This document shows positions 18,076 to 26,555 of a stretch of DNA of 64,000 nt, piece after piece. The notes under the pieces are model-generated. The model saw only the letters and a list, made by a program, of their open reading frames with translations, was not told the origin of the DNA and ran no database searches. The stretch is from Pseudonocardia kujensis. GTDB taxonomy: Bacteria > Actinomycetota > Actinomycetes > Mycobacteriales > Pseudonocardiaceae. Position 1 is the first letter of the stretch; every line of letters starts with the position of its first letter. The position numbers and the translations under genes were made by a program. The stretch covers positions 1 to 64,000 of the forward strand of contig NZ_JAJSOK010000018.1 in assembly GCF_021283305.1 (NCBI RefSeq), read 5' to 3'.

Positions 18076-19608
18076 ATGCAGCCACGACGGGTCGCGGTGC
18101 TGGGCGGGGGCCCGGGCGGGCTCTACGCCGCGCGCCTGCTCAAGCTCGCGAACCCCGCCTGCGAGGTCCGCGTGTACGAGCAGGGCGATCCCGACACGAC
18201 GTTCGGGTTCGGCGTCGGGCTCGCCGCGGGTACGCAGCGCAAGCTCGAGGCCGCGGACCCGGACACCTTGCGGGACATCGTCGCCGCGGGCCTGCGCCAC
18301 GACATGACGATGCAGGTCGGGCGGCACGTGACCCGGGTGCGCAACGACCGGTTGATCGGCATCGCCCGCACCGAGCTCCTGGCCGTTCTCCAACGCCACG
18401 CCGAGAAAGCCGGCGTGGAGCTCGAGTTCGGCGTTCGCCGCGCCGCCGAGGAGCTGGACGCCGACGTGGTGGTCGCCGCGGACGGCGTCAGCAGCGCAAC
18501 CCGCGAGAACGGCACGTTCGGCGGGCGGACCGAGGTCGGCAAGGGCCTCTACCTGTGGTGCGGGACCGAGTTCGCGCTCGACGCCGCCGTGTTCGCGCCG
18601 GTCGAGACCGAGCACGGCACGTTCGTCACCCACGCCTACCCGTACACGGGCGGCCGCTCCACCTTCCTGATCGAGACCGACGAGCAGACCTGGCGGCGCG
18701 CGGGATTCGACACCACGACCGCGTCGTTGGAGGCCCCCGGCACGCCGTTCGAGGCCTCGGACGAGACCTCCCTGCGCTACCTGGAGCAGGTCTTCGCCGA
18801 GCAGCTGCGGGGTCGGCCACTGATCGGCAACCGGACACGCTGGCTGCGCTTCCGCACCGTCCGCTGTGACCGCTGGGCGGAGGGGAACACGGTGCTGTTG
18901 GGCGATGCCGCGCACACCGCGCACTTCTCCATCGGCTCCGGCACCAAGCTGGCGATGGAGGACGCGATCGCCCTGGTGGACGCGCTGCGGGAGGCGAACG
19001 AGGCAACCGCCGCGTTCGCCCGGTACGAGGAGGTCCGCCGGCCCGCCGTCGAGCGGCTGCAGGAGCTGGCCCGGCGCAGCCAGCTGTGGTGGGAGTCGTT
19101 CCCCGCGCGGACCGGGCTGCCGGTGGAGCGGCTGATGGTGGCGTACATGTCCCGGGCCGGGAACGTCCCGCTGGACCGGTTCGGGCAGACCAGCCCGGAC
19201 GTCGTCGGGGCGGCCGTGCGTCAGTACGGCGGCGGGCACCCGCCCGCGGACGATCTCGCCGGTTGGGTGCTGGACCGACCGCTCGCCCACGGGGACCGCG
19301 CGTTCCCGAACCGCACCACGGTCCCCGAGCTGGAGCGGCTGTGGGTCGACCTGGACGACCCCTGGTCGCCGGAGGGGGACGCGCTGGTGGCGCGGGCCCG
19401 GGGGACGGACGGCGTGCTGGTCACCGGCCCCGCAGCCCGCCCGTCCCTGCTCACCCGCCTCGACCTGGCCGAACGGGTCCGGCTGGAGACCGGCACGCTC
19501 ACCGCGGTGGAGGGGCCGGCCGCGCTGCGCGACGATCTCGCCGCCGGGCTGGTCAGCGGCCGCACCGACCTCGTGGCGCTCACCGAGCTCACCGAGGAGA
19601 CAGCATGA
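18076..19608 (+). CDS. Salicylyl-CoA 5-hydroxylase-like FAD monooxygenase
   Basis: A 510-residue flavoprotein with the FAD fingerprint VAVLGGGPGGLYAARL at residues 6-21 and GDAAHTAHFSIGSGTK at about 276-291. The second motif is characteristic of monooxygenases acting on salicylyl-CoA or anthraniloyl-CoA. The expected product from salicylyl-CoA is gentisyl-CoA. The ATG at 18076 has GGAGG seven bases upstream. The next gene, overlapping by ATGA, is an aryl-AMP ligase that could supply the activated substrate, as in the sdg pathway of Streptomyces. An anthraniloyl-CoA substrate remains possible. Confidence 0.85.
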   Translation: MQPRRVAVLGGGPGGLYAARLLKLANPACEVRVYEQGDPDTTFGFGVGLAAGTQRKLEAADPDTLRDIVAAGLRHDMTMQVGRHVTRVRNDRLIGIARTELLAVLQRHAEKAGVELEFGVRRAAEELDADVVVAADGVSSATRENGTFGGRTEVGKGLYLWCGTEFALDAAVFAPVETEHGTFVTHAYPYTGGRSTFLIETDEQTWRRAGFDTTTASLEAPGTPFEASDETSLRYLEQVFAEQLRGRPLIGNRTRWLRFRTVRCDRWAEGNTVLLGDAAHTAHFSIGSGTKLAMEDAIALVDALREANEATAAFARYEEVRRPAVERLQELARRSQLWWESFPARTGLPVERLMVAYMSRAGNVPLDRFGQTSPDVVGAAVRQYGGGHPPADDLAGWVLDRPLAHGDRAFPNRTTVPELERLWVDLDDPWSPEGDALVARARGTDGVLVTGPAARPSLLTRLDLAERVRLETGTLTAVEGPAALRDDLAAGLVSGRTDLVALTELTEETA

Positions 19609-21239
19609 CACTCGTCCCTTACCCCGAGCCCGCGGTCCGCCGCTACCGCGGGGCCGGCCTGTGGGGTACCGCCACGATCGCGACCGCGTTCCACCGGATC
19701 GCGCGCGCCAATCCGGGCCGCGACGCCGTCGTCGCGCTGGAGGGGCGGCTCACCTTCGCCGAGCTCGACCAGCGGACCGACCTCCTCGCGGCGGGGCTGG
19801 CCGGGTTGGGGCTGCGGCCCGGTGACCCCGTGCTGTTCCAGGTCACGAACCGGCTCGAGGCCGTGGTCGCCTGGTACGGCGTGCTCAAGGCCGGGCTCGT
19901 CCCCGTCGCCACCCTCGCCGCACACCGCGGCCACGAGATCGGCGAGATCAGCCGCCGCGTCGGCGCGGTCGCCCACCTGGTCGAGGCGGGAGTGCGCGGG
20001 TTCGACCTCGTCGGGTTCGCCCAGGAGCAGCGGCGGGACCACCCGACTCTGCGGCACGTGCTCGTCCTGGGCGACGACCCCCGCGGCGAGTCGCTCACCG
20101 CGCTCGGCCGCGACCAGGACGCCGCAGCGGCCCGCGCCCTGGTCGAGCGGATCCAGGCGGACATCGACCCCGACGCCGTCGCGGTCCACCAGCTCTCCGG
20201 GGGCACCACCGGGGTGCCGAAGGTGATCCCTCGTCGGCACGCGGAGTACTGGTACAACGCCGCGGAGTACGCCCGGTCCTGGGGCTGGACGGCGCAGACG
20301 CGGGTCGCGCACCTGATCCCCGTCATCCACAACGCCGGCATCGTCTGCGCGCTCCACGCCCCGCACAGTGTCGGCGCCTGCCTCGTCCTCGGCACCCCCG
20401 ACCTCGACGAGGCGCTCCCGCTGATGGCCCGCGAGGGCGCCACCCACGTCCTGCTCGGGCACGGCCACTACCGCGCCGTCGACCATCCCGACTTCGACGC
20501 CGCCACCAAGGCGGTGACCCAGCTCGTCCTGTCCGGCAGCAAGGTCCCGCCCGCGCTGTTCGAGGCACTGGAGGCCCGCGGGCTCTGGTCGGGACAGCTG
20601 TTCGGGATGGGCGAGGGGCTGTTCCTGACGACCCGGCCCGGCGCACCGCGGGAGGCGCGCCTGACGACGGTGGGGACCCCGCTGTCCGTGCTCGACGAGG
20701 TGCGGATCCTGGATCCCGGTTCGGAGGCCGACGTCGCCGAGGGAGAGGTCGGCGAGCTGTGCGCGCGTGGCCCGTACACGCTGCCCGGCTACTTCGACGC
20801 ACCCGAGCACAACGCCCGTGCCTTCACCTCCGACGGCTTCTACCGCACCGGCGACCTGGCCGCGTTCGTCAGGATCGAGGGCGAACGGTATGTCTCCATC
20901 GAGGGCCGCCTGAAGGACCTGATCAACCGCGGTGGCGAGAAGATCAACGCCGAGGAGGTGGAGCTGCTCCTGCTCCGGCACCCGCGAGTCACTGCGGCCG
21001 CGGTCGTGCCGATGCCGGACCCGCGGCTCGGCGAACGAACCTGCGCCTACGTGGTGGTGGAGGGCGCGCAGCTGACCCTGTCCGAGGTGCAGGAGCACTT
21101 CGCCGCGCTCGAGGTCGCCAAGTTCAAGTGGCCCGAGCGCCTCGAGCACCTTCCCGAGATCCCTCGCACCCTCGTCGGCAAGACGGACAAGAAGCGCCTG
21201 GCCGCCGACATCGCCCGGAAAGTGAGTGCCGCCCAGTGA
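19605..21239 (+). CDS. Aryl-AMP ligase (2,3-dihydroxybenzoate/salicylate adenylating type)
   Basis: A 544-residue ANL-superfamily adenylase. The N-terminus (YPEPAVRRYRGAGLWGTAT) resembles EntE/DhbE. The P-loop-like LSGGTTGVPKVIPR is near residue 195, GEGLFLTTRPG near 342, YRTGDLA near 420, and the hinge and Lys segments RGGEKINAEEVE and LVGKTDKKRLA near 444 and 528. It activates an ortho-hydroxy aromatic acid as the acyl-adenylate; transfer to CoA may need another protein, and none is adjacent. It overlaps the flanking genes (ATGA, GTGA), so it is part of the same operon as the hydroxylase. Confidence 0.87.
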   Translation: MTLVPYPEPAVRRYRGAGLWGTATIATAFHRIARANPGRDAVVALEGRLTFAELDQRTDLLAAGLAGLGLRPGDPVLFQVTNRLEAVVAWYGVLKAGLVPVATLAAHRGHEIGEISRRVGAVAHLVEAGVRGFDLVGFAQEQRRDHPTLRHVLVLGDDPRGESLTALGRDQDAAAARALVERIQADIDPDAVAVHQLSGGTTGVPKVIPRRHAEYWYNAAEYARSWGWTAQTRVAHLIPVIHNAGIVCALHAPHSVGACLVLGTPDLDEALPLMAREGATHVLLGHGHYRAVDHPDFDAATKAVTQLVLSGSKVPPALFEALEARGLWSGQLFGMGEGLFLTTRPGAPREARLTTVGTPLSVLDEVRILDPGSEADVAEGEVGELCARGPYTLPGYFDAPEHNARAFTSDGFYRTGDLAAFVRIEGERYVSIEGRLKDLINRGGEKINAEEVELLLLRHPRVTAAAVVPMPDPRLGERTCAYVVVEGAQLTLSEVQEHFAALEVAKFKWPERLEHLPEIPRTLVGKTDKKRLAADIARKVSAAQ

Positions 21240-21958
21240 CACACCGGATCGGACTGGTCGTCCCCAGCTCCAACGTGACCGTCGAGACCGAGATCCCCGC
21301 CCTGCTCGGCCGCCACGCCGAGAGCTTCTCCTTCCACTCCAGCCGGATGCGGATGCACCAGGTGTCGCCGGAGGAGCTCAAGGCGATGAACGCCCAGCGG
21401 GAGCGCTGCGTCGACGAGCTGGCCGACGCCCACGTCGACGCCCTGCTGTACGCCTGCCTGGTCGCGTTGATGGCGCAGGGCCCCGGCGAGCACCGACGCG
21501 TGGAGAAGGCCGTCCGCGACCAGCTCCCGGACACCCCGATCCTCTCCAGCGCCGGTGCTCTGGTCGACGGGCTGGCCGCGCTCGGGGCGCGTCGGGTCGG
21601 ACTGGTCACGCCCTACATGCGGCCTCTCGCCGAGCAGGTCGTCGCCTACATGGAGGCCGAGGGTCTCACCGTCGTCGACTGGGCGGCGCTCGAGGTCGGG
21701 GACAACACCGAGGTCGGGTGCATCCCCGGGGACCGGGTGATGGGGGCGGCCCGAGGCCTCGACCTCACCGGGGCGGACGCCCTGGTCATCTCCGCCTGCG
21801 TGCAGATGCCCTCGCTCGCCCTCGTCGTCCCGGCCGAGGAGGAGTTCGGGCTTCCGGTGCTCTCCGCCGCCACCGCCGGTGCGTACGCGCTGCTCACGGG
21901 CCTCGGCCTCGACCCCGTCCTGCCCGGTGCGGGACGGCTGCTCGCGAGGACGGGATGA
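21236..21958 (+). CDS. Maleate cis-trans isomerase / Asp-Glu racemase-superfamily protein
   Basis: A 240-residue protein with the superfamily start RIGLVVPSSNVTVETEIPAL and the two catalytic cysteines in expected places: Cys74 in LYACLVALMAQG and Cys188 in VISACVQMPS. Maleate isomerase converts maleate to fumarate. In a gentisate pathway maleate arises when maleylpyruvate is hydrolysed directly, so the gene fits the salicylate/gentisate genes around it. Arylmalonate decarboxylase or hydantoin racemase activity are the alternatives in this superfamily. The GTG start overlaps the preceding stop. Confidence 0.82.
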   Translation: MTHRIGLVVPSSNVTVETEIPALLGRHAESFSFHSSRMRMHQVSPEELKAMNAQRERCVDELADAHVDALLYACLVALMAQGPGEHRRVEKAVRDQLPDTPILSSAGALVDGLAALGARRVGLVTPYMRPLAEQVVAYMEAEGLTVVDWAALEVGDNTEVGCIPGDRVMGAARGLDLTGADALVISACVQMPSLALVVPAEEEFGLPVLSAATAGAYALLTGLGLDPVLPGAGRLLARTG

Positions 21959-21980
21959 GGTCGGCCCCTACCATCGGCAC

Positions 21981-22691
21981 ATGAGCGGCAACGGGACCGG
22001 GCGCAGACGCGGCGCGGCGAGCACCGCCCGCCGGGAGCTGGTGGAGAACGAGCTCTACGAGCACGCGACGCGGCTGTTCGCCGAGCGTGGCTTCGCGGGC
22101 ACGAGCCTGCAGGACATCGCCGACGCCCTGGGCATCACCCGGCCCGCGCTCTACTACTACGTCAAGAGCAAGGACGAGCTGCTGGCCAAGCTGGTCACCG
22201 AGGTGACCAGCGGGCCGCTCGACGAGCTGACCGCGCTGGTCGCCCTGGACCTGGAGCCGATCGCGACCCTGCGGGGGATCGTCGAGGTCCTCGTGCGCCG
22301 CCGGGTGACCCAACCCGAGCGGTTCCGGCTGCTGATCCGCTCGGAGGCCGAGCTTCCGGAGGAGCTGACCGCGGCGTACGACGAGGGCCGCCGGGCGGTG
22401 CTGAAGACCATCGCCGGCGTGGTCGACGACGGGGTGCGCTCCGGCGTGTTCCGGCCGGTCGACGCCCGGGTCGCGGCGCTCGGGGTGCTCGGCATGTGCA
22501 ACTGGGTGGCCTGGTGGTTCCACCCCGGTGGCCGCGACACCGCCGAGAGCGTGATCGAGCAGCTCTCCGACATGGCCGTCGCCGCCCTGCAGCGCCCCGA
22601 CCACCAGGTTCCCGGCGGCGAGGGTCCCGCTGCGGCGATCAAGCTCCTGCGGCAGGACCTCGACCACCTCGAGCGCGTCCTCGACCTCTGA
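21981..22691 (+). CDS. TetR-family transcriptional regulator
   Basis: A 236-residue regulator with an N-terminal HTH (SLQDIADALGITRPALYYYVKSK, about 45-66) and a helical C-terminal domain. It begins 22 bases after the isomerase gene on the same strand and may be co-transcribed with it. The ATG at 21981 has only a weak ribosome site. It is the nearest candidate to control the 18076-21958 operon and the VOC-led operon that follows. The ligand is unknown. Confidence 0.87.
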   Translation: MSGNGTGRRRGAASTARRELVENELYEHATRLFAERGFAGTSLQDIADALGITRPALYYYVKSKDELLAKLVTEVTSGPLDELTALVALDLEPIATLRGIVEVLVRRRVTQPERFRLLIRSEAELPEELTAAYDEGRRAVLKTIAGVVDDGVRSGVFRPVDARVAALGVLGMCNWVAWWFHPGGRDTAESVIEQLSDMAVAALQRPDHQVPGGEGPAAAIKLLRQDLDHLERVLDL

Positions 22692-22820
22692 AGGCTCGCG
22701 CCGACGGGCCCAGGGACCCGTGCGCGCGGCCGATCGTCTTTCTTGTCAAACTATGGACTCAATCGTCAACACCGGCGTAGGGTCGTGGGTGAGCACCGCA
22801 CGACCGTCATGGAGGTACTG

Positions 22821-23465
22821 ATGACCGAGCTGGACCACCGGGTGCGGGGGGTCGACCACGTCGCGTTCCCGACGTTCGACCCCGCGGCCACCGTGCGCTT
22901 CTACCGGGACGTCCTCGGCTTCCCGGTGGTGCACTCGATCTGCGCCGCGGGCTGGGGCCCGGAGGACCACCCGGACTTCATCCACTTCTTCTTCGACATC
23001 GGCAACGACGACCGGATCGCCTTCTTCTACTACTTCGGGACCGATCCCTCGTTGGGTGGACCCGAAGGAGCGAAGGGCGACGTCCACGGCCGCTTCGGCG
23101 CCGACGTGCCGGAGTACTTCGTCCGCTCCCGGCACCTCGCGATCCACGTGGAGAACGAGGAGGACCTCCTGGAGTACCGTCGCCGGCTCGATGCCAGCGA
23201 CTGGCCGGTGGAGATGCAGATCCAGCACGAGACGATCGAGTCGATCTACACCCACGACCCGAACGGGTACTTCTTCGAGATCACGAGGGCGATGCGGCCC
23301 GTCACACCGCAGGAGGACCTCGACGCCGCCCTCACGATCGACGCGCTGCTCGACGTCGTCGCACAGCCGGAGCCGACCTTCGGCAAGCTGCTGGCGCGCA
23401 AGGCCGAGCTGATCGTCGAGCGCGCCCCGGGCTGGGAGCCGGTCGGATCGGAGCCGGCGCGGTGA
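22821..23465 (+). CDS. VOC (glyoxalase/extradiol dioxygenase fold) protein
   Basis: A 214-residue protein with paired beta-alpha-beta modules: VDHVAFPTFDPAATVRFYRD near residue 10, and RHLAIHV near 106 through DPNGYFFEITRAM near 150. The His and Glu at these places match metal ligands of VOC enzymes. GGAGG lies five bases before the ATG at 22821, which favours it over the ATG at 22809. The reaction is not evident; ring cleavage, isomerisation or lyase activity are all possible. It overlaps the small gene that follows (GTGA). Confidence 0.8.
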   Translation: MTELDHRVRGVDHVAFPTFDPAATVRFYRDVLGFPVVHSICAAGWGPEDHPDFIHFFFDIGNDDRIAFFYYFGTDPSLGGPEGAKGDVHGRFGADVPEYFVRSRHLAIHVENEEDLLEYRRRLDASDWPVEMQIQHETIESIYTHDPNGYFFEITRAMRPVTPQEDLDAALTIDALLDVVAQPEPTFGKLLARKAELIVERAPGWEPVGSEPAR

Positions 23466-23710
23466 CCGAGCTCTACATCCTCGACGTCCCGGAGAACACC
23501 GCCGTCGCGAAGGCCGCCGCCGAGGACCCGGCGGCCACCGTGGGGCAGGTCGGTCCGTACTTCGTGATCAGTGCGGAGGGCCCGATCGTGATCGACCGGC
23601 GCGCCACGGGTTGCCGGCACGCCGTCTGGTACTCGTGCGTCGCCGGGGTGGCCCGCACCGGCCGGATCACCCAGCACGACAAGGACGCACTGCGCGTGGA
23701 GCCGGCATGA
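23462..23710 (+). CDS. Small protein of unknown function, 82 residues
   Basis: The frame starts with a GTG overlapping the previous stop and ends in an ATGA overlap with the hydrolase gene, so it is embedded in a translationally coupled operon. The protein has no clear signal peptide or membrane segment; residues 29-40 (VGPYFVISAEGP) look like a beta hairpin. No family was recognised. The tight spacing on both sides is the main support for it being a gene. Confidence 0.68.
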   Translation: MTELYILDVPENTAVAKAAAEDPAATVGQVGPYFVISAEGPIVIDRRATGCRHAVWYSCVAGVARTGRITQHDKDALRVEPA

Positions 23711-24945
23711 CCGGGCGGCTGGGTGCGGGCCGCTACCTCGCGGCGGGGGAGCGGCCCGCCTCGACGGTGACGTCCGTCCACGAGCTGACCACGGCCGACG
23801 GCGCCACCGTGCGCGGTGTGCTGGCCACCGTGCCCGGCGCGCGGACCGTGGTCTGCCTGATGCACCCGCGCCAGGACGTCACGCACCATCCGCTGGTCCC
23901 GCTGCTGCTGCAGGCCGGGGTCGCGGTGTGGACCCAGCACACCCGTTCGGTCAACAACGACCTGAACCTCGTCCACGAGCAGGCGCTGCTGGACGTCGCC
24001 GCGGGCCAGGTGTTCCTGCGCGAGCGCTACGACGACGTCGTGGTGCTCGGTCACTCCGGCGGCGGCACACTGTTCGCGTACTACCTGGAGCAGGCGGCGC
24101 TGTCGCCGTCGGAGCGGATCTCCCGGACCCCGGGCGGCCGGCCGGTCGACCTCGCGGGCGCGGACATGCCGGTCGCGGACGGCGCGATCTTCCTCGCCCC
24201 GCACCCCGGCCAAGGCCAGCTGCTGCTGGCCTGCATCGACCCGTCGGTCGCGGACGAGGCGGACCCGCTGTCCGTCGTCCCCGAGCTGGACCCGTGGAAC
24301 CCGGCCAACGGGTTCGCGGAGCCGCCCGCGAGCTCGTCGTACTCCCCGGAGTTCCTGAAGCGCTATCGCGCGGCACAGCGGGCGCGGGTCGCCCGCATCG
24401 ACGCGGTCGCCCGCGAGGCGTTGGCCCGCACCGCCGCGGCGCGCAGGGCGCACAAGGAGTCCGGCGCGGCCGCCGACCGTCGCCGTGCGCTGGCCCCCAC
24501 CATCATGACGATCTTCCGCACGGACGCCGATCCGCGGAACGTCGACCTCTCGCTGGACCCGAGCGAGCGGCCGTACGGCTCGCTGTTCGGCAAACGCCCG
24601 GACCTGATCGACTACGGGCAGGTCGGCTTCGGCCGGCTCACCACGCCCGAGGCCTGGCTCTCCACCTGGTCCGGGCTCAGCTCGAAGGCGGACTTCGTCC
24701 GCTGCGCCGCCGGCGTCACGACGCCGACGCTGTTCATCGAGCTGACGGGCGACCAGGCGGCGTTCCCCGCCGACAGCCGCCGCATGATCGCCGCCCTCGG
24801 CTCGGCGGAGCTCACCGTCGCGCGCGTCCGAGGCCTGCACTTCGGCGGAGCCGTCGCCGACGGCGAGCCCACGGGCAACGAGCTGGCCGCCGAGGAGATC
24901 CGCGGCTGGCTGGACAAGCGCTTCCCCCTCGCACCGCCGGTCTGA
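23707..24945 (+). CDS. Alpha/beta hydrolase, 412 residues
   Basis: The nucleophile elbow is GHSGGG near residue 117, and the closing histidine lies near 380 (RGLHFGG). The protein is longer than a minimal hydrolase (about 280 residues), with a large insertion rich in Ala and Arg around residues 215-265 that would form a lid. Esterase or thioesterase activity is possible. In this operon a thioesterase could free gentisate from gentisyl-CoA, but nothing in the sequence proves it. The ATG overlaps the stop of the 82-residue gene. Confidence 0.8.
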   Translation: MTGRLGAGRYLAAGERPASTVTSVHELTTADGATVRGVLATVPGARTVVCLMHPRQDVTHHPLVPLLLQAGVAVWTQHTRSVNNDLNLVHEQALLDVAAGQVFLRERYDDVVVLGHSGGGTLFAYYLEQAALSPSERISRTPGGRPVDLAGADMPVADGAIFLAPHPGQGQLLLACIDPSVADEADPLSVVPELDPWNPANGFAEPPASSSYSPEFLKRYRAAQRARVARIDAVAREALARTAAARRAHKESGAAADRRRALAPTIMTIFRTDADPRNVDLSLDPSERPYGSLFGKRPDLIDYGQVGFGRLTTPEAWLSTWSGLSSKADFVRCAAGVTTPTLFIELTGDQAAFPADSRRMIAALGSAELTVARVRGLHFGGAVADGEPTGNELAAEEIRGWLDKRFPLAPPV

Positions 24946-24974
24946 CCGGCCCTCCACGGAAAGGCACCGTCGCC

Positions 24975-26321
24975 ATGTCCTCCTCTGTGCCCCCGTCGGC
25001 GGCCTCGCGGACACCGCCCGGCGTCCTGCTGCTCTGCCTCGCGTGCATGACGCTCGAGGGGTACGACGTCATCGCCTACGGCGCCGCCCTGCCGGCCATG
25101 CTCGCCGACCAGGACTGGGGCCTGACGGTGGCCCGGGCCGGGCTGCTCGGCAGCCTGACCCCGATCGGGATGCTGGTCGGCGCCGTCCTGGTCGGTCTGC
25201 TCACCGACCTGCTCGGGCGCCGACGGCTCGTCCTCGCCAGCGTCGCGGTCTTCTCCCTGGCGATGGTGCTGTGCGGCCTCGCCCCCGGGGTGACGCTGTT
25301 CGCGGTCGGGCGCGTCCTCGTGGGGATCGGCGTCGGGGGCGTGCTGCCCTCGATCGCGGCGCTCGTCTTCGAGTACTCGCCGCCGCAGCGGCGCAACCTC
25401 AACACGGCGCTCGCCTTCGTCGGGGTCGGGCTCGGTGGGGCGCTCGCCGCCGTCGTCGCGGCCACCCTCGTCCCGGAGCTCGGCTTCCGCGCCGAGTACC
25501 TCATCGGGGGCCTGGCCGCCCTCGTCGTGCTGCCCCTGGCGGTCCGCTTCCTTCCGGAGTCGCTGGTCTACCTGCGCGCGAGCGGCCGGGACCAGGCCGC
25601 CGAGCGGTGGATCCAGCGGCTCGGGCTCGACCCCGCCGTCATCGAACCCGCCGCCTCCACGATCGAGGAGCAGGCCGGGGGCCGTGGGCGGTTCGCCGCA
25701 TTGTTCTCCCGTCGCCGCGCCGCGACGACGGTCCTGTTCTGCCTGACCACCTTCACGTCGCTGCTGGTGCTGTTCGGCCTCTACACCTGGCTCCCGCAGC
25801 TGATGCGCTCCGTCGGGTACGAGCTCGGCTCCGCGCTGACCTTCCTGATCGTGCTCAACGTGGGGACTGCGATCGGACCGGTCGCGGTCGGGCGCCTCGC
25901 CGACCGCATCGGCTCCAGGCCCGCGACGGCGGCGTCGTTCCTGCTCGCGGTGATCGGCATCGCGGTACTGAGTTACCCGCTGCCCCTCGGCGTGCTCTAC
26001 CTCGCCGTCGTGCTCGCCGGTGTCGGCACGGTCGGGACGCAGATCCTGATCAACGTCTTCATCGCGAGCCGGTACCCGACCCGCGTCCGCGCCACCGCCA
26101 TCGGCACCGCGCTCGCGGTCGGGAGGCTCGGCGGCATCCTCGGGCCGGTCTACGGCGGGATCCTGCTCTCCGCGCAGCTCCCCACTGCGGTGCTGTTCTA
26201 CGCCTTCGCCGCGCCCGCGCTCCTCGGCGCGCTCCTCGTCGCCCTGATCCCTCGGGGGCACGCCGCCGCAGCCTCGGGCGAGGCCATCGAAGGCCCGACC
26301 ACTGCTGCGCGCCTGTCGTGA
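24975..26321 (+). CDS. AAHS-family aromatic acid:H+ symporter (MFS)
   Basis: A 448-residue transporter with about 12 membrane segments. The helix 1 motif LEGYDVIAYGAALPAM (about 27-42) corresponds to the D-G-F/Y-D motif of the PcaK/BenK group, with the first Asp replaced by Glu. The loop 2-3 motif reads GLLTDLLGRRRLV. The ATG at 24975 follows GGAAAGG. As the distal gene of the VOC/hydrolase operon it probably imports the aromatic acid degraded there, possibly salicylate. Confidence 0.88.
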   Translation: MSSSVPPSAASRTPPGVLLLCLACMTLEGYDVIAYGAALPAMLADQDWGLTVARAGLLGSLTPIGMLVGAVLVGLLTDLLGRRRLVLASVAVFSLAMVLCGLAPGVTLFAVGRVLVGIGVGGVLPSIAALVFEYSPPQRRNLNTALAFVGVGLGGALAAVVAATLVPELGFRAEYLIGGLAALVVLPLAVRFLPESLVYLRASGRDQAAERWIQRLGLDPAVIEPAASTIEEQAGGRGRFAALFSRRRAATTVLFCLTTFTSLLVLFGLYTWLPQLMRSVGYELGSALTFLIVLNVGTAIGPVAVGRLADRIGSRPATAASFLLAVIGIAVLSYPLPLGVLYLAVVLAGVGTVGTQILINVFIASRYPTRVRATAIGTALAVGRLGGILGPVYGGILLSAQLPTAVLFYAFAAPALLGALLVALIPRGHAAAASGEAIEGPTTAARLS

Positions 26322-26369
26322 CATCGCGGCGCCCGAACCCCGTTCCATGACATGTAGGAGGGACGAGAG

Positions 26370-26528
26370 ATGACCACCGCCCGTGACCTGCTGGACCTGA
26401 TCGCCGAGTTCGCCGAGGCGCGGCGCTCGGAAGCGGACGAGTCGACGCTGCAGGCGATCGCCCAACGCTTCGACGTCATCTTGTCCGAGGCGATCGGGGA
26501 CCGCGCCAGTATGCAGAGCGAGGCGTAA
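26370..26528 (+). CDS. Small acidic helical protein, 52 residues
   Basis: A short open frame with a strong ribosome site, GGAGGG, seven bases before the ATG. The product starts MTTARDLLDLIAEFAEARR and is rich in Ala, Glu, Asp and Leu, so it is probably one or two helices; there is no signal or membrane segment. It follows the transporter gene by 48 bases on the same strand. No family was recognised. It may be a helper of the transporter operon or a nonspecific small protein. Confidence 0.6.
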   Translation: MTTARDLLDLIAEFAEARRSEADESTLQAIAQRFDVILSEAIGDRASMQSEA

Positions 26529-26555
26529 CCGGACGAGCGGGACCGACGGTTCCGT

